A stretch of 64,000 nucleotides of DNA from Homalodisca vitripennis (taxonomy: Eukaryota > Arthropoda > Insecta > Hemiptera > Cicadellidae), in contig NW_025777948.1 of the NCBI RefSeq assembly GCF_021130785.1, positions 24,770 through 88,769 on the forward strand, in the 5' to 3' direction. The notes under the pieces are model-generated. The model was given only the letters and a program-made list of their open reading frames with translations. It made no database searches and was not told the origin of the DNA. The translations under genes and the position numbers were made by a program. Position 1 is the stretch's first letter; each line of letters starts with the position of its first letter. Positions 1 to 13,345 of the stretch are shown piece after piece.

Positions 1-910
1 CAAACCATAAAACAAATCACTTATTATAATTATTAAAACTCCTTATAAATAATAAAGAAATGATAACAATTAAGATTAATTTCAGAAAAGTTTTGACGAT
101 ACGTACATTATTTAAACATTTTAAAAGAGCTCTTTGTTCCTTTCAGCCTCTTTATGCTTATCCCAATGATCCATCATAGATGAAATGGAATATTTCATAA
201 AAATACCAAGAAAATAGTATGAAGATGTGACAGTTCTATTATCTAAGAATTCTATTGAGTTATCTGTTGACCTCTTTTAGTCTGGCGTATAATAGAGCTT
301 TATAAAGAGACTTTAAACACTTTATCTTAATCTGTATGCACGTAGCTGCCAATGGATGTACACATATTATTTTACAGTTCCATAGACATTCTGAGCATGC
401 CTTTGGGCGTGAATGGAGAATGGATAAAACGTGTTTACGGAAATGAATAAATGCTTTGGATTCCTTTTAATTACAATGGTAAATCAATTTATTCATCTCA
501 TGCTGTATAGATACTAATTATTTAACTTACTTACAGCGTTAAATGCAAATTACAAATTAGGGCAACCCATTGTAAAAATCTGATTGACTTTTAATGCATG
601 CGTATCTTGAATACACGATATACCATGGGGAAATGAAATTTATGAACTAAGCATAAAATTAATCCTAATATAACTTGATACGGGGTGCAATCGACAATGA
701 TTAGATCGCGATATTTCTAGTACCATTTTAATTTTCTTTTACAAAAATATAAGTATTATTGATTATTTTTGATATCGCATATATGTACAGATACGCGATA
801 TTTCAACCGGAATATTTAATTGGAAATAGGTAAAATATCAAAAATTTATATCTCATGTTGTACCGAATAATGTTAGAGTTTATTTAGACGGATACATTTT
901 TTTCGAATAA

Positions 911-914
<4 letters not shown>

Positions 915-969
<55 letters not shown>
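915..969. repeat. (TA)n microsatellite
   Basis: Uninterrupted TA dinucleotides. The aligned place in copy B, near 33,747, has almost no TA run, so this tract expanded in A or contracted in B. Confidence 0.95.
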
Positions 970-972
<3 letters not shown>

Positions 973-3900
973 GATAAAAATGAATCCCTTTTATTTATTT
1001 TCAGTTATAAAAAATCAATCTTTTAGAAAAATTACAATGTACTTTATACTGTACCTTAAATGTTCTTCAAATAGAGGTTAAGTTTATTTAAGGTTGATTC
1101 AGTTATAAATGACCAATACAATTAATATGTGCACTAAAGTAGAAAGCAATAGTAATCTGTAACGTTTCATACAAAAGTAAAATATTGTAAAAAAAAAAAC
1201 ACTTTCATTTTACCTACACAATTATTAAATATTCCAAACCCTTTACCTGTCAAAGCAATAATAACTCGTTACCTTGACATGCAGTTCTGCACAAAGTAAC
1301 ACGATATCTAAAACGTAGAAGATTTACGTCTCAACTTAGGCAATAATTGTATGATATTGAATCGTCTATCATACTGTAGATTTCTACTTCTATGTCTCAT
1401 TCACTAAAAAATGTCCTGGTGTAGTATTTGGTGACCAAGTTCTCGGAATTTCAAAATTTAGTAGTTTAGTGTTGAAATTCGTTGCTAATTTAACTTTAAA
1501 GCAGTTAAATTATTTTATTGTTTAGTATACCAGTAATATTGTGTTAAATTCTGCCGTCATAGTTTCATGATTGGTTAGAATATTGACTTATCGATCCTAG
1601 CAACCGAATTCGAATTAAGGCTTGTGCACTTCCTTTCTCACTCTAACAAATAACAAATTATCTCTCCAGGCTAAAGTAATTGTGAGTAAAGTGAAATAAA
1701 GTGGTTCCTAATTATGAGATTCAGATACTTGCGAAAAAAACGTAACATTACACGAACCAACTAAATAACTTCTATAATTCCTTAAAAACCTGTAGCGTTC
1801 AACTACAAATGAAAACATTATATCATCAACAGCAATTATGAAGTACTAAAAATTAATCATTGTTTCTATTTGTGAACGTTATACAAAACAGATAATATTG
1901 TAATATAAGAATATAATCCTATAACTTGTACATGCATTTAATAACTAAGTTGGAATAGAACAATGCAAAGCGCATTTGTCTGTAAAATGGGAACAATTAC
2001 CACAAAAGCGTGGTTTTTACTAATGTGTTTTAACCGGATGCTTTTATCCAAACAGGAAATACCGCTTACAATCGGACTCAGTTTGTGAATAATTGATGGG
2101 ATGGTATTTATGTATTTTGTACAGTTACAAACTAAACAATTTATGTTATATTTATGTTTTGCACTTATATCTTTTAATTTTGTGTCCTAGAAATGTAAAA
2201 TATAAACATATATATAGGAATGAAAGATAATGGTACTTTTTAATACTACATGTAGTATTTTACTGTCTCAAATCATGCATGAATACTGTTCGTAAACTGC
2301 AAAACTCACACTAAAGCTAAACCGTCTATAAAACTTCAATCTAGTTTATGACTATGATTTATGACTTTCAAAAACCGTAAATGGACTCACATAAAATTGT
2401 TTATGGCTCTCAAAGTATGGTGTCTGGATGTTGCATTAAGAGATACACGTTCAGTAACGAGTAAGCGAGACAGATTCGAGAATATTAAAATTACGTAATC
2501 AGTACGTCATTAAAATTCTCCCTCTTGTAAAGTTATTATTATAAATATTATATTATTGTAAATTAATTGGTGATTACTTATGGGGCAAATGAAATATAAA
2601 ACCTGGTTAGGCTATTAAAAGAATAGGGTACAACCCAACAAGCCTACTCGGCCCAGCATTATGTGTCCGTCGAAAGTTCCTTGAAAAACGGGCTACTGTG
2701 CGATAGCTTTCACATGAGCTAAGTCTGGTCGCATCAATATAAAGGGCAAAATCTCAATATCCAATAATTTAAAAACACCTTCCTGTGTACATATCATATA
2801 TTCTCTAAGCAAACAAGTTCATTTACCTTCCATTTATTCGATTTTTTATCATTATTTCTTCAGCTATCCTACCTTGTTAACTGTAAATAATTATGTAACA
2901 GAAGTTTCATTTGTAATTTTGTTTGCTTGTTTTTATGATAGATTATTTGAACTTGTTGAAACAATGTTGGATTTACATCACTTAGTTGCGTATTATAAAT
3001 AAATGATTTTCTTAATAAGTAACGCTGTGCATCAGTATTTTGCTCGAATTTTACAAATAAAATATTTATTTTTCTTCTTTAGGCATGGATAATGGTAAAT
3101 ACAACTTTATCAGTCCTATTTAGGATTGTCATTTCCACCGAATAATTCTAAAATTTATCAAAAGACCATAAGTCGTGGTTTTGTTGTTATTTATAAACAT
3201 ATCAATACAATTTTACTAAAGTACAAATCTAAATATCATGTTATGATTTGTCAGATTGAAATAATAATAGCAGGTCATCTTGCTTAGGGTTTCGTCGTTA
3301 CGTGTTTTCTTTGAAGAGTTTATTACATTTTAAACAGTTTAAATATATAGGATCGTATAGAGTTTTATATTTAAACATAACGTAAAATATTGCAAACGTC
3401 ATAAAATAACTTAATCTTATAAGTTGTAAGTACTAGTATTTTTTTTTTTTTCATTTTAATGTATAAGGAACAAGAATATTATTTTCTTTTTGGCCAACTT
3501 GTATATTGAGTCTAAACCCTTTCACTGTGATTATAATATACTTATGTATACAACAAGTTTATTGTATAAACTCTAGTATTTTGAATATACACGCAATAGT
3601 TAATAGTTCATTCAGTAATCAACTTAAAGTGTTTTATATATTCGCCCAAAAAGTAAATAAACGAACACCAAACGGGTTAATTGACAGAACGCTAAGTGTC
3701 AATCGGATGCAATAACAATGCATCACATTACCCCTCAGAGAGTAGTAACTTTCGTATTCATTGAATGGGTATAATAGTATGATGAAATGCAATTTGTTGT
3801 AGCATGAAGTGATTATTCACGGATCGCCAGTAAGTGTATCACTACACTATGTGCCTGCCAAATGAATAGCTCGGGCACCATTACTTTGAGTCGGACTGCC

Positions 3901-5280
3901 GCCTTGTATTCTGTAATTGGAATTCCTAGCCAATGGAAGTATGGCTGTAGTCGACAAGTCCATGCATCAGAGATATTGTTTCATCGTGGTAGGTCTTAAT
4001 GTTTAATTGGATATAAGGTGAAGCGTAATGAATGTACATATAATTTTTCTTAAAATATTAGTTCATTTATTTTAAAACTATTATTAATCACATCATCTGC
4101 ATCAAATGATGGTTATAAAACAATTCAATTAAAGGATACCATTTCAAACAGTTTACATACATAATTTGTATATAAAGCAATACCCCATGTAGAAAAATTA
4201 AAAGAATGTAATACTCATATTTAATTAAATTATATATTTTATTAAAAATGCTTTTATTTATAACATATATGATAGACCTGTAAAGTTGTACTACGAGATG
4301 TATACAATAAATTGAACGTTCAATTTAACATGATTGTCATTATTTTACAAGTGATTGATCTGACCTCTTTGTACAAGATTTAACATAGAAATGTTTTTGT
4401 CTTTCTTAAAAATAAAAAATAAATATTTTTTTAACCCTTAATAAACTGTTTGTGTATTATTACACCAAGCAATAACAGTACATAAACTAGTAAGAAAGTG
4501 TAGCAAAAAATATCTGATCCAAAACATTAACGATAAATCAAAATATAAAAATCTTAAATATAAAATACACACGTCACATATTACTACACCAAAAATCAAT
4601 ATATCTTCGCTGTTCGAAGGTTCATTGACGATGGACGAATTGCAGAGTAAACATGATTTGCCGGGCATTATCCACCGTTAATTGACACAAAATTATCACT
4701 GATTTTGACTTGCGGTAAAAATTATTTTTCTATAACTGAACAATAGGAAAATTTCCTTCATCTAATTACAACAATGGTAAAGGTGGTTATGGTGGTTTTG
4801 TGTTTATTTCTATTTTTACAGCATATCAAACTTCTTATTTACAATAACCAAGTATTTAATACTATCATTAATATAAATTATATTTTCTAAAGGTTTCATT
4901 ACAAACTGTAATCATGTGTACCAAATACTGTGAAAGTCTTTTATTTGTAGAAACCTAAGTTGGATGATATATAACCACTGTTATATAGAATTAAAATCTT
5001 TCCTCCTTATAAAGGAATCTAGTTTTATGTGATCCTGGATGTGTTCCAGTAATTAAATTTTCATTTAAGCATATTGAAAACAAGTGAGATATCCAAATTC
5101 GGTAACACATAAAGACTACTCATTTTACTAATACGTTACTGTGCGCATGTTTATACAATGACATGACTTGTTTTAGGCGACTTTGACTTTATTAGAGATT
5201 TTTAACTTACAATTTTGTCATCTGTCATCAATGATTTCAGTTAGTTAATTGCCATATTTATAATCTCAGTGCATGGTTAG

Positions 5281-5315
5281 TCTTCGCCTTAGGGTGTTTT
5301 ACCCTTTAGGAGAAG
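5281..5315. repeat. Conserved short hairpin (copy A)
   Basis: A 15-position stem with two mismatches encloses a five-base GTTTT loop. The left arm runs TCTTC, CCT, AGGGT and the right arm ACCCT, AGG, GAAGA. The hairpin is identical in copy B at 38,113. It could be a remnant of a transposon end or simply structured intergenic DNA; no function can be assigned. Confidence 0.6.
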
Positions 5316-6883
5316 ATAATATACAGTCCTCAAAAATAAATATTCATTTTTGTAACATAAAGTGTTGAAAATTAAAAAAAACTCTTAATATAGATTGAAG
5401 GGATTTTATTACAGTAAATAGCGTATTGCATCTTTAATAGTAAACTTGCTCACTTTATATAAATATTTCCATATTCTAAACTCCAATATTTCCGAATTAT
5501 ATCCTCTTCAAATACGTCAAAGCACTCTCAATAATAGAATAAATACAATTAAACTACAATAATTGTGTTTATATTCAGTAAGTACCGAACAAACAAACGC
5601 GCTATCCTCATTCATGTCTAAGTTAATAAGGACCTCATTGAGCAAACACGCGTATAACTCATACTTATTCATACAAACACACTGAAACGGCATCGCTTGT
5701 TGCCTAAGCTTGGTTTGTTAAACAATTACACTACCTTGTGTAAGATCATACACTATCACTGAGTCGCTCTAACGTCTTTGATGTCACACAAATGGTTTAT
5801 CGAGCTATTCTCTGATTTTTCTATATATATATATAATTTCCGATGTTTTGTTCGGTAATAAGTATTTTTACAAGCAATATAGCAACTAGTAGATATTTTA
5901 TTGGAGTTTTTATTCTAACTCATGTTGTATATTACCATTCCCTATCCTAATGGAAACATATTACGATCTAACCTAAATAAATTGTGACTTATATAATAAA
6001 TTATCTATTATACATTTATAAGAAATGAACAAAATTAGGAAATCAATTTTTTGTCCATGAAACACAACATTTACTAGTCTATAGTGGCCCGTTTTAAGTT
6101 ATTAAAATATAATTGTACGATTCAAACAAGACGCAACTCAGGGCAAAATTATATTCTTTCATATCGTTTTCAAAAGTATATGGGCTATTTATTCATATTG
6201 TTTAAAACATTTTCTGTCTGATTATGCATGGGTATATGTGCTTCAGAAAACTATAAAGTTTAGACTTTATGAACTAGCTGTTAAATTTGAAGTACACTAG
6301 ATCATTCCTTGCTCTATTTCACATTTGTGAAGAAATGGAAAAACGTTTTCAGAATGTCATGAATTTCCCCTTTTTATAGCTTAATACAATTGTCCTGTTA
6401 CCCTTGATTCCAATTAATAATCCAGCTGGAGTGTTGAGAGGATATTTAGCTTGTGATATACTCTGTAAACTTTATATTTTATACTGACATACAGTACATA
6501 TACAAACACAAAGGTGGCATTGCCTATGTAGCCTAAATACACAAAATATCACCGCATGTAACCATTCCAAACAATACGGTATTCTAATACCTGTAAGATC
6601 TGTTATAATACTCTATTGCTGGTCTCTAGTTTCAAGCTTAAAACAATAGTTACTGTGGATATTGTTACATTCATTAAAGGAATTAAAGATTTAGATTTAC
6701 TTTTGGTTTAACATTACACATATGTTTTACATTTTTTGAGTCAATATGTTTTCAAATCATGATTTTTACGTCTAGTTTGTTGGAAAATAGCAATAATTAT
6801 GTTTTCTGCGGGGTTTTAATACATAAAATATTATAATTTAAATTAAAATTGTGAAAATAACTATTTTAGTCTAAGATTTTAAG

Positions 6884-7510
6884 TTTATATAAGCAGCCGT
6901 AAATTACCGTGTCACGTGTCGGTCAGTAGCAAAATAGAAAGAAAATGCCAGGCAATAAGTTTTGTCTCGATCGAGAGTAGCAAATTTATGTTAGTGAATG
7001 TACATTACTATAGAGAACGTTTTTTTTACATTATTACGTCTGTGTAAGCAATCATATATTACAATGTCAACTTTGTAGTTAGTTTTTAATCAGCACAAAC
7101 CGCCAGAGAAGACGTCATTTCATAATCGAGGCCAATGTAATTATGTTACAGACTTTACATAATTGTGCAGACGGTATTTGTACTTTACTCAGTCTATATA
7201 AGCAACCGTAAATTACAGTGTGACGTTAAAATGGTAGTTTAAATCAGCACATACTGCCAGAGAAGACGTGGTGTTATGATGGAGGATACTACACTTTTGT
7301 TTTCGTGTACTTTATTGTACAGATGGCATTTGTACATTAAAGAATGTGCATAAACAACCTCAAACTGCAGTGTTACGTTTCAGTTAATTGGTAATCTCTA
7401 TGTGCTTTATAGTGGATGTGGCGATATTATCAACACTATTTTAAAGGTTTGTTTCGGTGACCATCTATTGAAGAATGTAACCTTAAATTAAAGTGTCGCG
7501 GTTTGACCAA
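6884..7510 (+). repeat. Decayed ~153-bp tandem repeat array (copy A)
   Basis: Four or five diverged units follow each other. The core (TATATAAGCA-(A/G)CCGTAAATTAC-GTGT-ACGT) recurs with AAGCA at 6,891, 7,046 and 7,200, a related AAACA at 7,352 and a weaker unit near 7,472. Spacing is 155, 154 and 152 bp, then about 130. A second block, ATCAGCACA followed by GCCAGAGAAGACGT, recurs between the cores near 7,091 and 7,242. The units are strongly diverged, so this is an old minisatellite or satellite remnant. Copy B holds the same array. Confidence 0.7.
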
Positions 7511-7718
7511 TTATAAATCTTCACTCTTAGGAAGGAAAAGAAAATAACAGAACATAACACATATAATAACCTACGAAATTTTATATGAAATAAATATGTA
7601 ATAAAGAATATAACATAGCTGTTTTATACGTAATACAATAACTTCGTTTTAATATTATTCTTATAATTTTTGTTTAAGTGTTATTAATACTCTTATCGAA
7701 ACATCTATTTGGGAGTAT

Positions 7719-7870
7719 GTGCATGTGTTTGTGTGTGTGTGTTGGGGCGGGGTATTATTTCGAAGCTCTTGCACTATAGACGAGCCTTTTATAGAAATAC
7801 ATTCGCCAATACGGCTCTGCCCCACGGGCTTCCAAAGTTCCAATGGTAATCTTATGAGAGTGTCTTTGTT
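7719..7870. other. GC-richer block unchanged between copies
   Basis: This stretch stands out from the AT-rich surroundings and appears identical in copy B (40,591-40,742), including a GT-repeat followed by a G-rich run. Short open frames exist on both strands: 72 residues on the minus strand in both copies, and plus-strand frames that end differently because of a one-base A-run difference just downstream. Identity without any change gives no evidence for selection on either frame. It could be an undescribed exon, a regulatory block or a TE fragment. Confidence 0.35.
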
Positions 7871-7999
7871 TGGTTGCACTCATAATACGACTAAAAAACA
7901 CACAATGTGTTGCTCTGGTAGGTATCTTTAAGCCTCTTGGCACAATTGTATGTTGTTTTGTTTGTATGTTCATTATTGTTTTAGTAAAAATATGTGCGT

Positions 8000-10730
8000 A
8001 TTTACTCTATATTTAAAATTTTGATAAAAATCTCGATATATTAGTTTAAAAACTGGGCAATTGTATTGTAAATCCAAAGCCGATAGTATAATCATAAAAA
8101 GAACTGCAGGCTGATTTATCATATATGATAGCATTTTTTTAAATTTAATTACAAAGTTTTAAATTGATATAAGGGTTTTGCTACGATAAAACTGGCTAGT
8201 TAATGTTTTTTGACATGCAATATAATTGTAAACTACGTACTATACATATTGCTTAAGTTTTCTAGTGTATAACATATAACGACACACTGGATCGTACAGT
8301 ATTTACTATATTTGCTACGTTAATAAAAATTTATATATATATACTAACCTATCTGTATAAAATACAGCTCAATGCACAGATGTTATACAATTTTAATTAG
8401 TGGGGGTTTATCCTCCTCTAAAGCTGTAAAGTAGGCCCAGGATGAATAAGACAACTTGACACGCGCATAAAAGCGCAATACAACATGTTACTGTATAACG
8501 AGCAAGGTGAATAGTAGAAGCTGTGAGAAGCAAACACCTGGTGCTAATCAGGTAGCCGTTTCTAGGTATATAGGTCAGGATGTGTATATATCGTTAAGCA
8601 AAGTTGACACATTCGTTAACATATAAGCCAGCATAACAGGCAATTATTTCCTCCAGAACTGTAAGGTTCTTTTTGTGAAAGGGTGGAATAATTCTCACAA
8701 TACTATCTACATAGTTACTAATTAAATACTCCTTTCAGTATTTCACACTTTAAAAGTATACAATTTTTTTTTATAATAAGAGTAAAGCCTTCAATATTTC
8801 CTCGTACACAAATAATTAAAAATTATATCTAAACCCCAAATGGAATATTATCGGGAAACGCCATAATTGACATTAGTACGTATTACGCATGATACTGTTT
8901 TCCATTTGCCATAATGGATTTAACCAACCATAAACATCTACGGATCATAATACCTCACATTGAAATAACATTGTTACAGCCACATACGTACTTGAATGTT
9001 AAGAGCATTCAGCGTATGGTATTAGGCTTGTAGTCCACATTACATAATCATTAACTTAATCAAATAATTTTTTCCAACCGATTCCAGTTTAAAAGGCATG
9101 TTAGTAAAACTGATTTTATAGCCAATTGGGAATAACCGATATTGACGAGTACGTATTTATTTTACTACTTATTCTTTTGTTAGTAAATTTACTAGAAATC
9201 TAGAGTTTTATGCATACTCATGATTTTTTATCTATTAGCGCTAATTGACTGAGTAGTAACTACACTCATTTTTATTTGTATATCTGCCCGTATGTCTCCA
9301 GGATATCTATAGAACAAGCTAGTCTATATATGATAAATAATGCATGAAGCTGTATATCAACATAAATAATTTTGCGTTTGATACTGGAACATACTACTCC
9401 ATTGGATTTGGCTAAATCTTAAACACGTTTTTCCATATCATTACAGGAACCAAGGTGGCTAGGAAAAACTCACAGGAAACAATAAATTTGTAAACATACT
9501 AGGTATATGGGGCATTTTAATTTGTAAAAAGTTAAAGTATTTAGCTAATAAGATGAAGTATATATTTGAAATTTTTTACGCAATCTAGCGAAGCCTGTTA
9601 CACGACTAATGACATGACGTACTCCTTACTTTTATTTAAATTAATACAATATATGGATCTAAAGAACGAGAACAAAATTACAAATAATATTAATAGATCC
9701 ATATAGTGTTAGATGAATTAATAATGACGCGATAATCAATACATGTGACCAATAAAAAAGTTATAATAGAGCAAATTTATGATTTTAATGTTATTTCCTA
9801 AAATGCTAAAATCTTTTAATAGGATATAATATTAAATTATAAACCATCTATTCCCCATACCACGCGATTAATTTTTATGTTCAGGATAATTTATTGCCCG
9901 CTGATATTAAATCATTTCATGCCTTATAAAATAAAATTTTTACTAAAGTACGTAATTGATTTGATATTAACAATTTATTAGCAGTATATTTTAAATTAAC
10001 GTCATATTTTTCACTTAAGTTAAGCCTAGTCAAACCATTTGTGCTTAAACAGACTCATGGCATATCTCTCTCACAAAAACATGTAAACTACCAATGATAC
10101 ATGGCTTAAATTCAGAATTGGTCTAAATTGGATAAGGTCAACGACTCCATCACCTTGTCGACCTACTAAAACGCATTAATAAATCTCATTAATAAATCGA
10201 GCCTAAACGTTTTTGGAATTGTTTTATTCCTTAAATACATTTAAGAAGCCTATGATTAAGCTTTCACAAAAACTTGACAAAGGTATCTCGCAAATGCGGC
10301 TGTTGGATCTAAAGTCGTATCTGTCTCTTTTGCGGTAAATTACCTAATCCAGGAATATAATACAGGGTGATGCCAGAGGTTTAAGCATTCTGATTGCATC
10401 CTACATACCTCTTTAATTTATATTTAAAAATAATATGGACTGCCTTTTTTGGTTTAAACTCATTAAAATTTATATTACTCATTGCCATGGCATCTGAGGA
10501 TATATATATATATAAACAAAAGTAGGTAATATTAAGGCTTATAAGAAGGTAACGTTGCTAGTTTATGCATGTCAATTAATATTAGGTTTCTATGAAAATA
10601 AAAAACGATGTAATAATGTATTCTTCTTCATTATAATAGATTTATAAATAAGCAGTGAAAATCCAAACAGGAATTTTTATAAGCTATGTTTATCAATAAA
10701 TCAGGGAGGGATATAACCGATTAATCAAGC
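8000..10730. other. AT-rich intergenic DNA, nothing recognised
   Basis: No repeats of note and no coding frame conserved in both copies. The junction used by the Sola-like insertion in copy B corresponds to about 8,248, where copy A has the empty site ACATATTGC. Confidence 0.55.
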
Positions 10731-10734
10731 TCAC

Positions 10735-10890
10735 ATGAAGTCCCGCAGCGAGTTGGCCCAGGACCAAGGAAGTTCTCAAGGGCGAGCAACTTTTGTCGCC
10801 AACTACAGGTTGCTTAGAGTTACTTCAAACACTACACTGGAAGATGGTGGGTTGCTGCTTTTTACCAAACTCGTCACTGTATCACATCAG
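10735..10890 (+). CDS. Candidate orphan exon (copy A), unrecognised
   Basis: An open frame of markedly higher GC than its surroundings gives a protein-like sequence containing GSSQGRATFVANYRLLRV, then TLEDGGLLLFT. It is followed by CAG and a GT that could act as a splice donor at 10,891. Copy B keeps the same frame at 46,816-46,970 with a few substitutions near its start. Copy A has one extra A in its ACCAAAC run near 10,867, which shifts the last residues. I do not recognise the family. It may be a real exon, a pseudo-exon or part of an old element. Confidence 0.3.
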
Positions 10891-10899
10891 GTCAATAAT

Positions 10900-13020
10900 T
10901 ATAAGTACTGTAACTTTGACTTTTAGTATAGATTGGTTTATGTTTACATTAATATCATATATTGAAAAGTATTGAAGGCAAATAAAATAGCACAATACAA
11001 TTTCTAAACAATAGGCTTTAAATATTGATAGAATAAATTTTTCATTATTCTAATGGGTTGATTCAATCACTCAAGTGGAAGACTTACCTACCTAAAAAGA
11101 AGAGTTGCTTAAAGAATTAAATAGGTAATACTATGAGATGGGAAACTACATAAGAAAAAACCAAACGCACATGCTTAAACACATATGCAATGTTCTTAGC
11201 ATCAGAATTGACTCTGTAACCAAACATAAATACTATTTAAAACTATAACTACATCTTAGACTTAGGCATGTAACACATTTCCAACATAAACCCCTCTTTA
11301 TACGTATTTGAATATTAATAGTACACCGATAGTCGTCTTTTTTGTAGACCGTATCTAGTTTATGAAATTCGTCTTCAATCTCGAACTTTCTTGTACACCA
11401 ATCAATAAAAGCCACGTGAACCGTATCACTTGCAACATTAAAATGCTGGTGCAGGCCCCCTTCTTATACTATGTGCACCGAGATCTCAGACGCTATCAGT
11501 ACGCTTATTGACATTTACCTATCATACTCCTTCATTTAGCACTCCAAGCTTTACCAAAACAAACAGCAAAGAAGTCTACATAATTGAATAATAAGCCTAA
11601 TCCCAACTCTTTTAGTCTAAGAGTCAAGACAAAATTTTTGTGACACAATATGGGATTTGTAGACAAAAAATAAATTGATTGTCTGCAACCCTAGTTTTTG
11701 TGGTTCTTGAAATTGGACGGTATAAAAATGGTTATGAATAAGAAATAACGACTTTGTTTCAGTTAAAAAAACCATAAAATATAATAGTTAATGTTAAATC
11801 AGTGTCAGCTACTTTTGTACAGAATTTTAAATCGGAAATGTTCACTCTCTCTATTTATTTCTCTCACTGTGATATAACTATATTTTACGACCGTGACGAT
11901 CTGCTGCAAGAGTCTCAAAGTAGAATAATTGTAAACTAAGAAAAAGCTATCGTTCTAACACTCTCGATACCTATTGTTTTCATGTATACAAGATATACAA
12001 TGATGACGATAGACTTAATATCGTTAGAAAAAACTCTTATATCGATTTAAAAAAACCCCCTGATTAGACTCAAGAGAACTAACTCAAGAATTAAAATTTA
12101 ACTCTCTGCTAATATACCGTTGACATAACATACGGAAATAGTAACGTATCTATGAAATAAACATATTAGGTTCTATATTAAAATATTAGGAACCGAGTAT
12201 CGATGAGGACTTATCTGAGTCGTTATAACAAATACGTTCAAGGTAATACACGACGAGATAAAATTAGTTAATAAAACAATATTGAAATAATTGTAATATT
12301 TAGTTATAATTAAATAGTTTTTAAACCTTCTAAATATATTTTTATTACTAAAACTTTAACGACTTGGAGGAAGCAAACTTTTACGTGATAACGATAAAAG
12401 ATTAAATTAAATAAATAACTTAAATAACTAGTGCTGAGTTATTTAAATTAAATAAACATTATTTGTTTTTTTTTTTGTGGAAGCACACTATCTCTTAAGA
12501 CAAATGTAATGATCAGTAACTTAACACACAAAGTGAAGAGACAAAATGGTGTAGTTCGTAAAGACGACATTTAGTCAGTTGATAACAAATAGTGCTTGAA
12601 CATGCTATAAATCTCCTTCCTTTATATATCACACACTGTAGGTTGGTTATTCCAAAAGTCAATAGGTTTATGTTAAATTAACGTTCATACTCACAATATT
12701 TTATGCGCGCGCATTTTATATTTACAAAACTTGAAAATTACATTTATAAGAAAAACATTTTTTACTAAAGATTATATACTACTCATATTATGTAATAAGA
12801 TGTAAAAATATAAAAGAGCCAATTTCTGTAAAAAGAAAACTTCATATAATTGTATTAAATTCTTTAAGTCTATATGGTAAAGGTAAATAAAAACTTGTTC
12901 TTTGACATCTGCTTTACACTACTGAATAAGTACATGTATAAACATAGTAAGAATAAATGTTATACTTTTTTGGTATAAAACAATGTTTTAGTTTCTTTAT
13001 ATAGATAAAATCTATTGCTC
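10900..13020. other. AT-rich intergenic DNA, weak coding-like patch
   Basis: Mostly featureless. On the minus strand, 11,233-11,460 gives residues such as HVAFIDWCTRKFEIEDEF in both copies. Indels break the frame on both sides and the copies disagree on where it stops, so no gene is called. Confidence 0.4.
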
Positions 13021-13024
<4 letters not shown>

Positions 13025-13060
<36 letters not shown>

Positions 13061-13345
13061 AAATGGAACAGTGTCGCAGGTACGGTGGTTATCGCAAGAT
13101 ACCGAATCAAACAACGTTAAGCATTTCTGCTGCTTAAATTGGTAACCGCTGAGCGATTCTGTAGTTGTAAGCAGATCGCCTGCTTGGTGGTGGATTGAAA
13201 TTAACTTTTAGCCTTTAGACCTTTAGGCCTTCCACCATAATGGATATTATGTGAAAAATTTCGCAACTGTAGAGGCCAGTACGGGCGGGCCCTAAAGTTA
13301 AAGGGAAAAGTCCGTACTTAGGAGAAGGATAGGCCAAGGTACAAA
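13025..13345 (-). mobile_element. Poly(T)-headed retroposon-like block (copy A)
   Basis: Thirty-four T residues (13,025-13,058) are followed by about 285 bp of GC-richer sequence, including GGCGGGCCC near 13,285 and a 7-bp inverted pair AGTACGG and CCGTACT. Read on the minus strand this looks like a retroposon ending in poly(A). Copy B has the same block with only 18 T residues, so insertion predates the A/B split. I recognise no tRNA, 7SL or 5S head, so a SINE or a LINE 3' end are both possible. Coding-like but broken frames continue to about 13,800. Confidence 0.45.

Larger units (their letters stand above)
1..6880. other. AT-rich intergenic DNA, no gene recognised
   Basis: No reading frame here is convincing in both copies. 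Small open frames at 3,506 and on the minus strand at 4,438 do not survive comparison with copy B. The only structured items are a long TA run at 915-969 and the hairpin at 5,281. The matching stretch of copy B is 32,738-39,750. Confidence 0.6.

Noticed and set aside
4438..4668. Minus-strand open frame, with a longer counterpart at 37,178-37,492
   Set aside because: Most differences between the two copies change the residue, the lengths differ, and no domain is recognisable. The plus strand of copy B is also open here, so chance is likely.
6884..7510. Possible CRISPR array because of regular spacing
   Set aside because: Units are diverged along their whole length with no repeat-spacer structure, and the genome is eukaryotic.
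7661..7973. Three overlapping frames on both strands
   Set aside because: They overlap one another in a nearly invariant block, with no domain and no preference for codon-position changes.
11233..11415. Minus-strand frame with FIDWCTRKFEIEDEF
   Set aside because: Copy B stops in a different place and both flanks have frame breaks; too weak to call.
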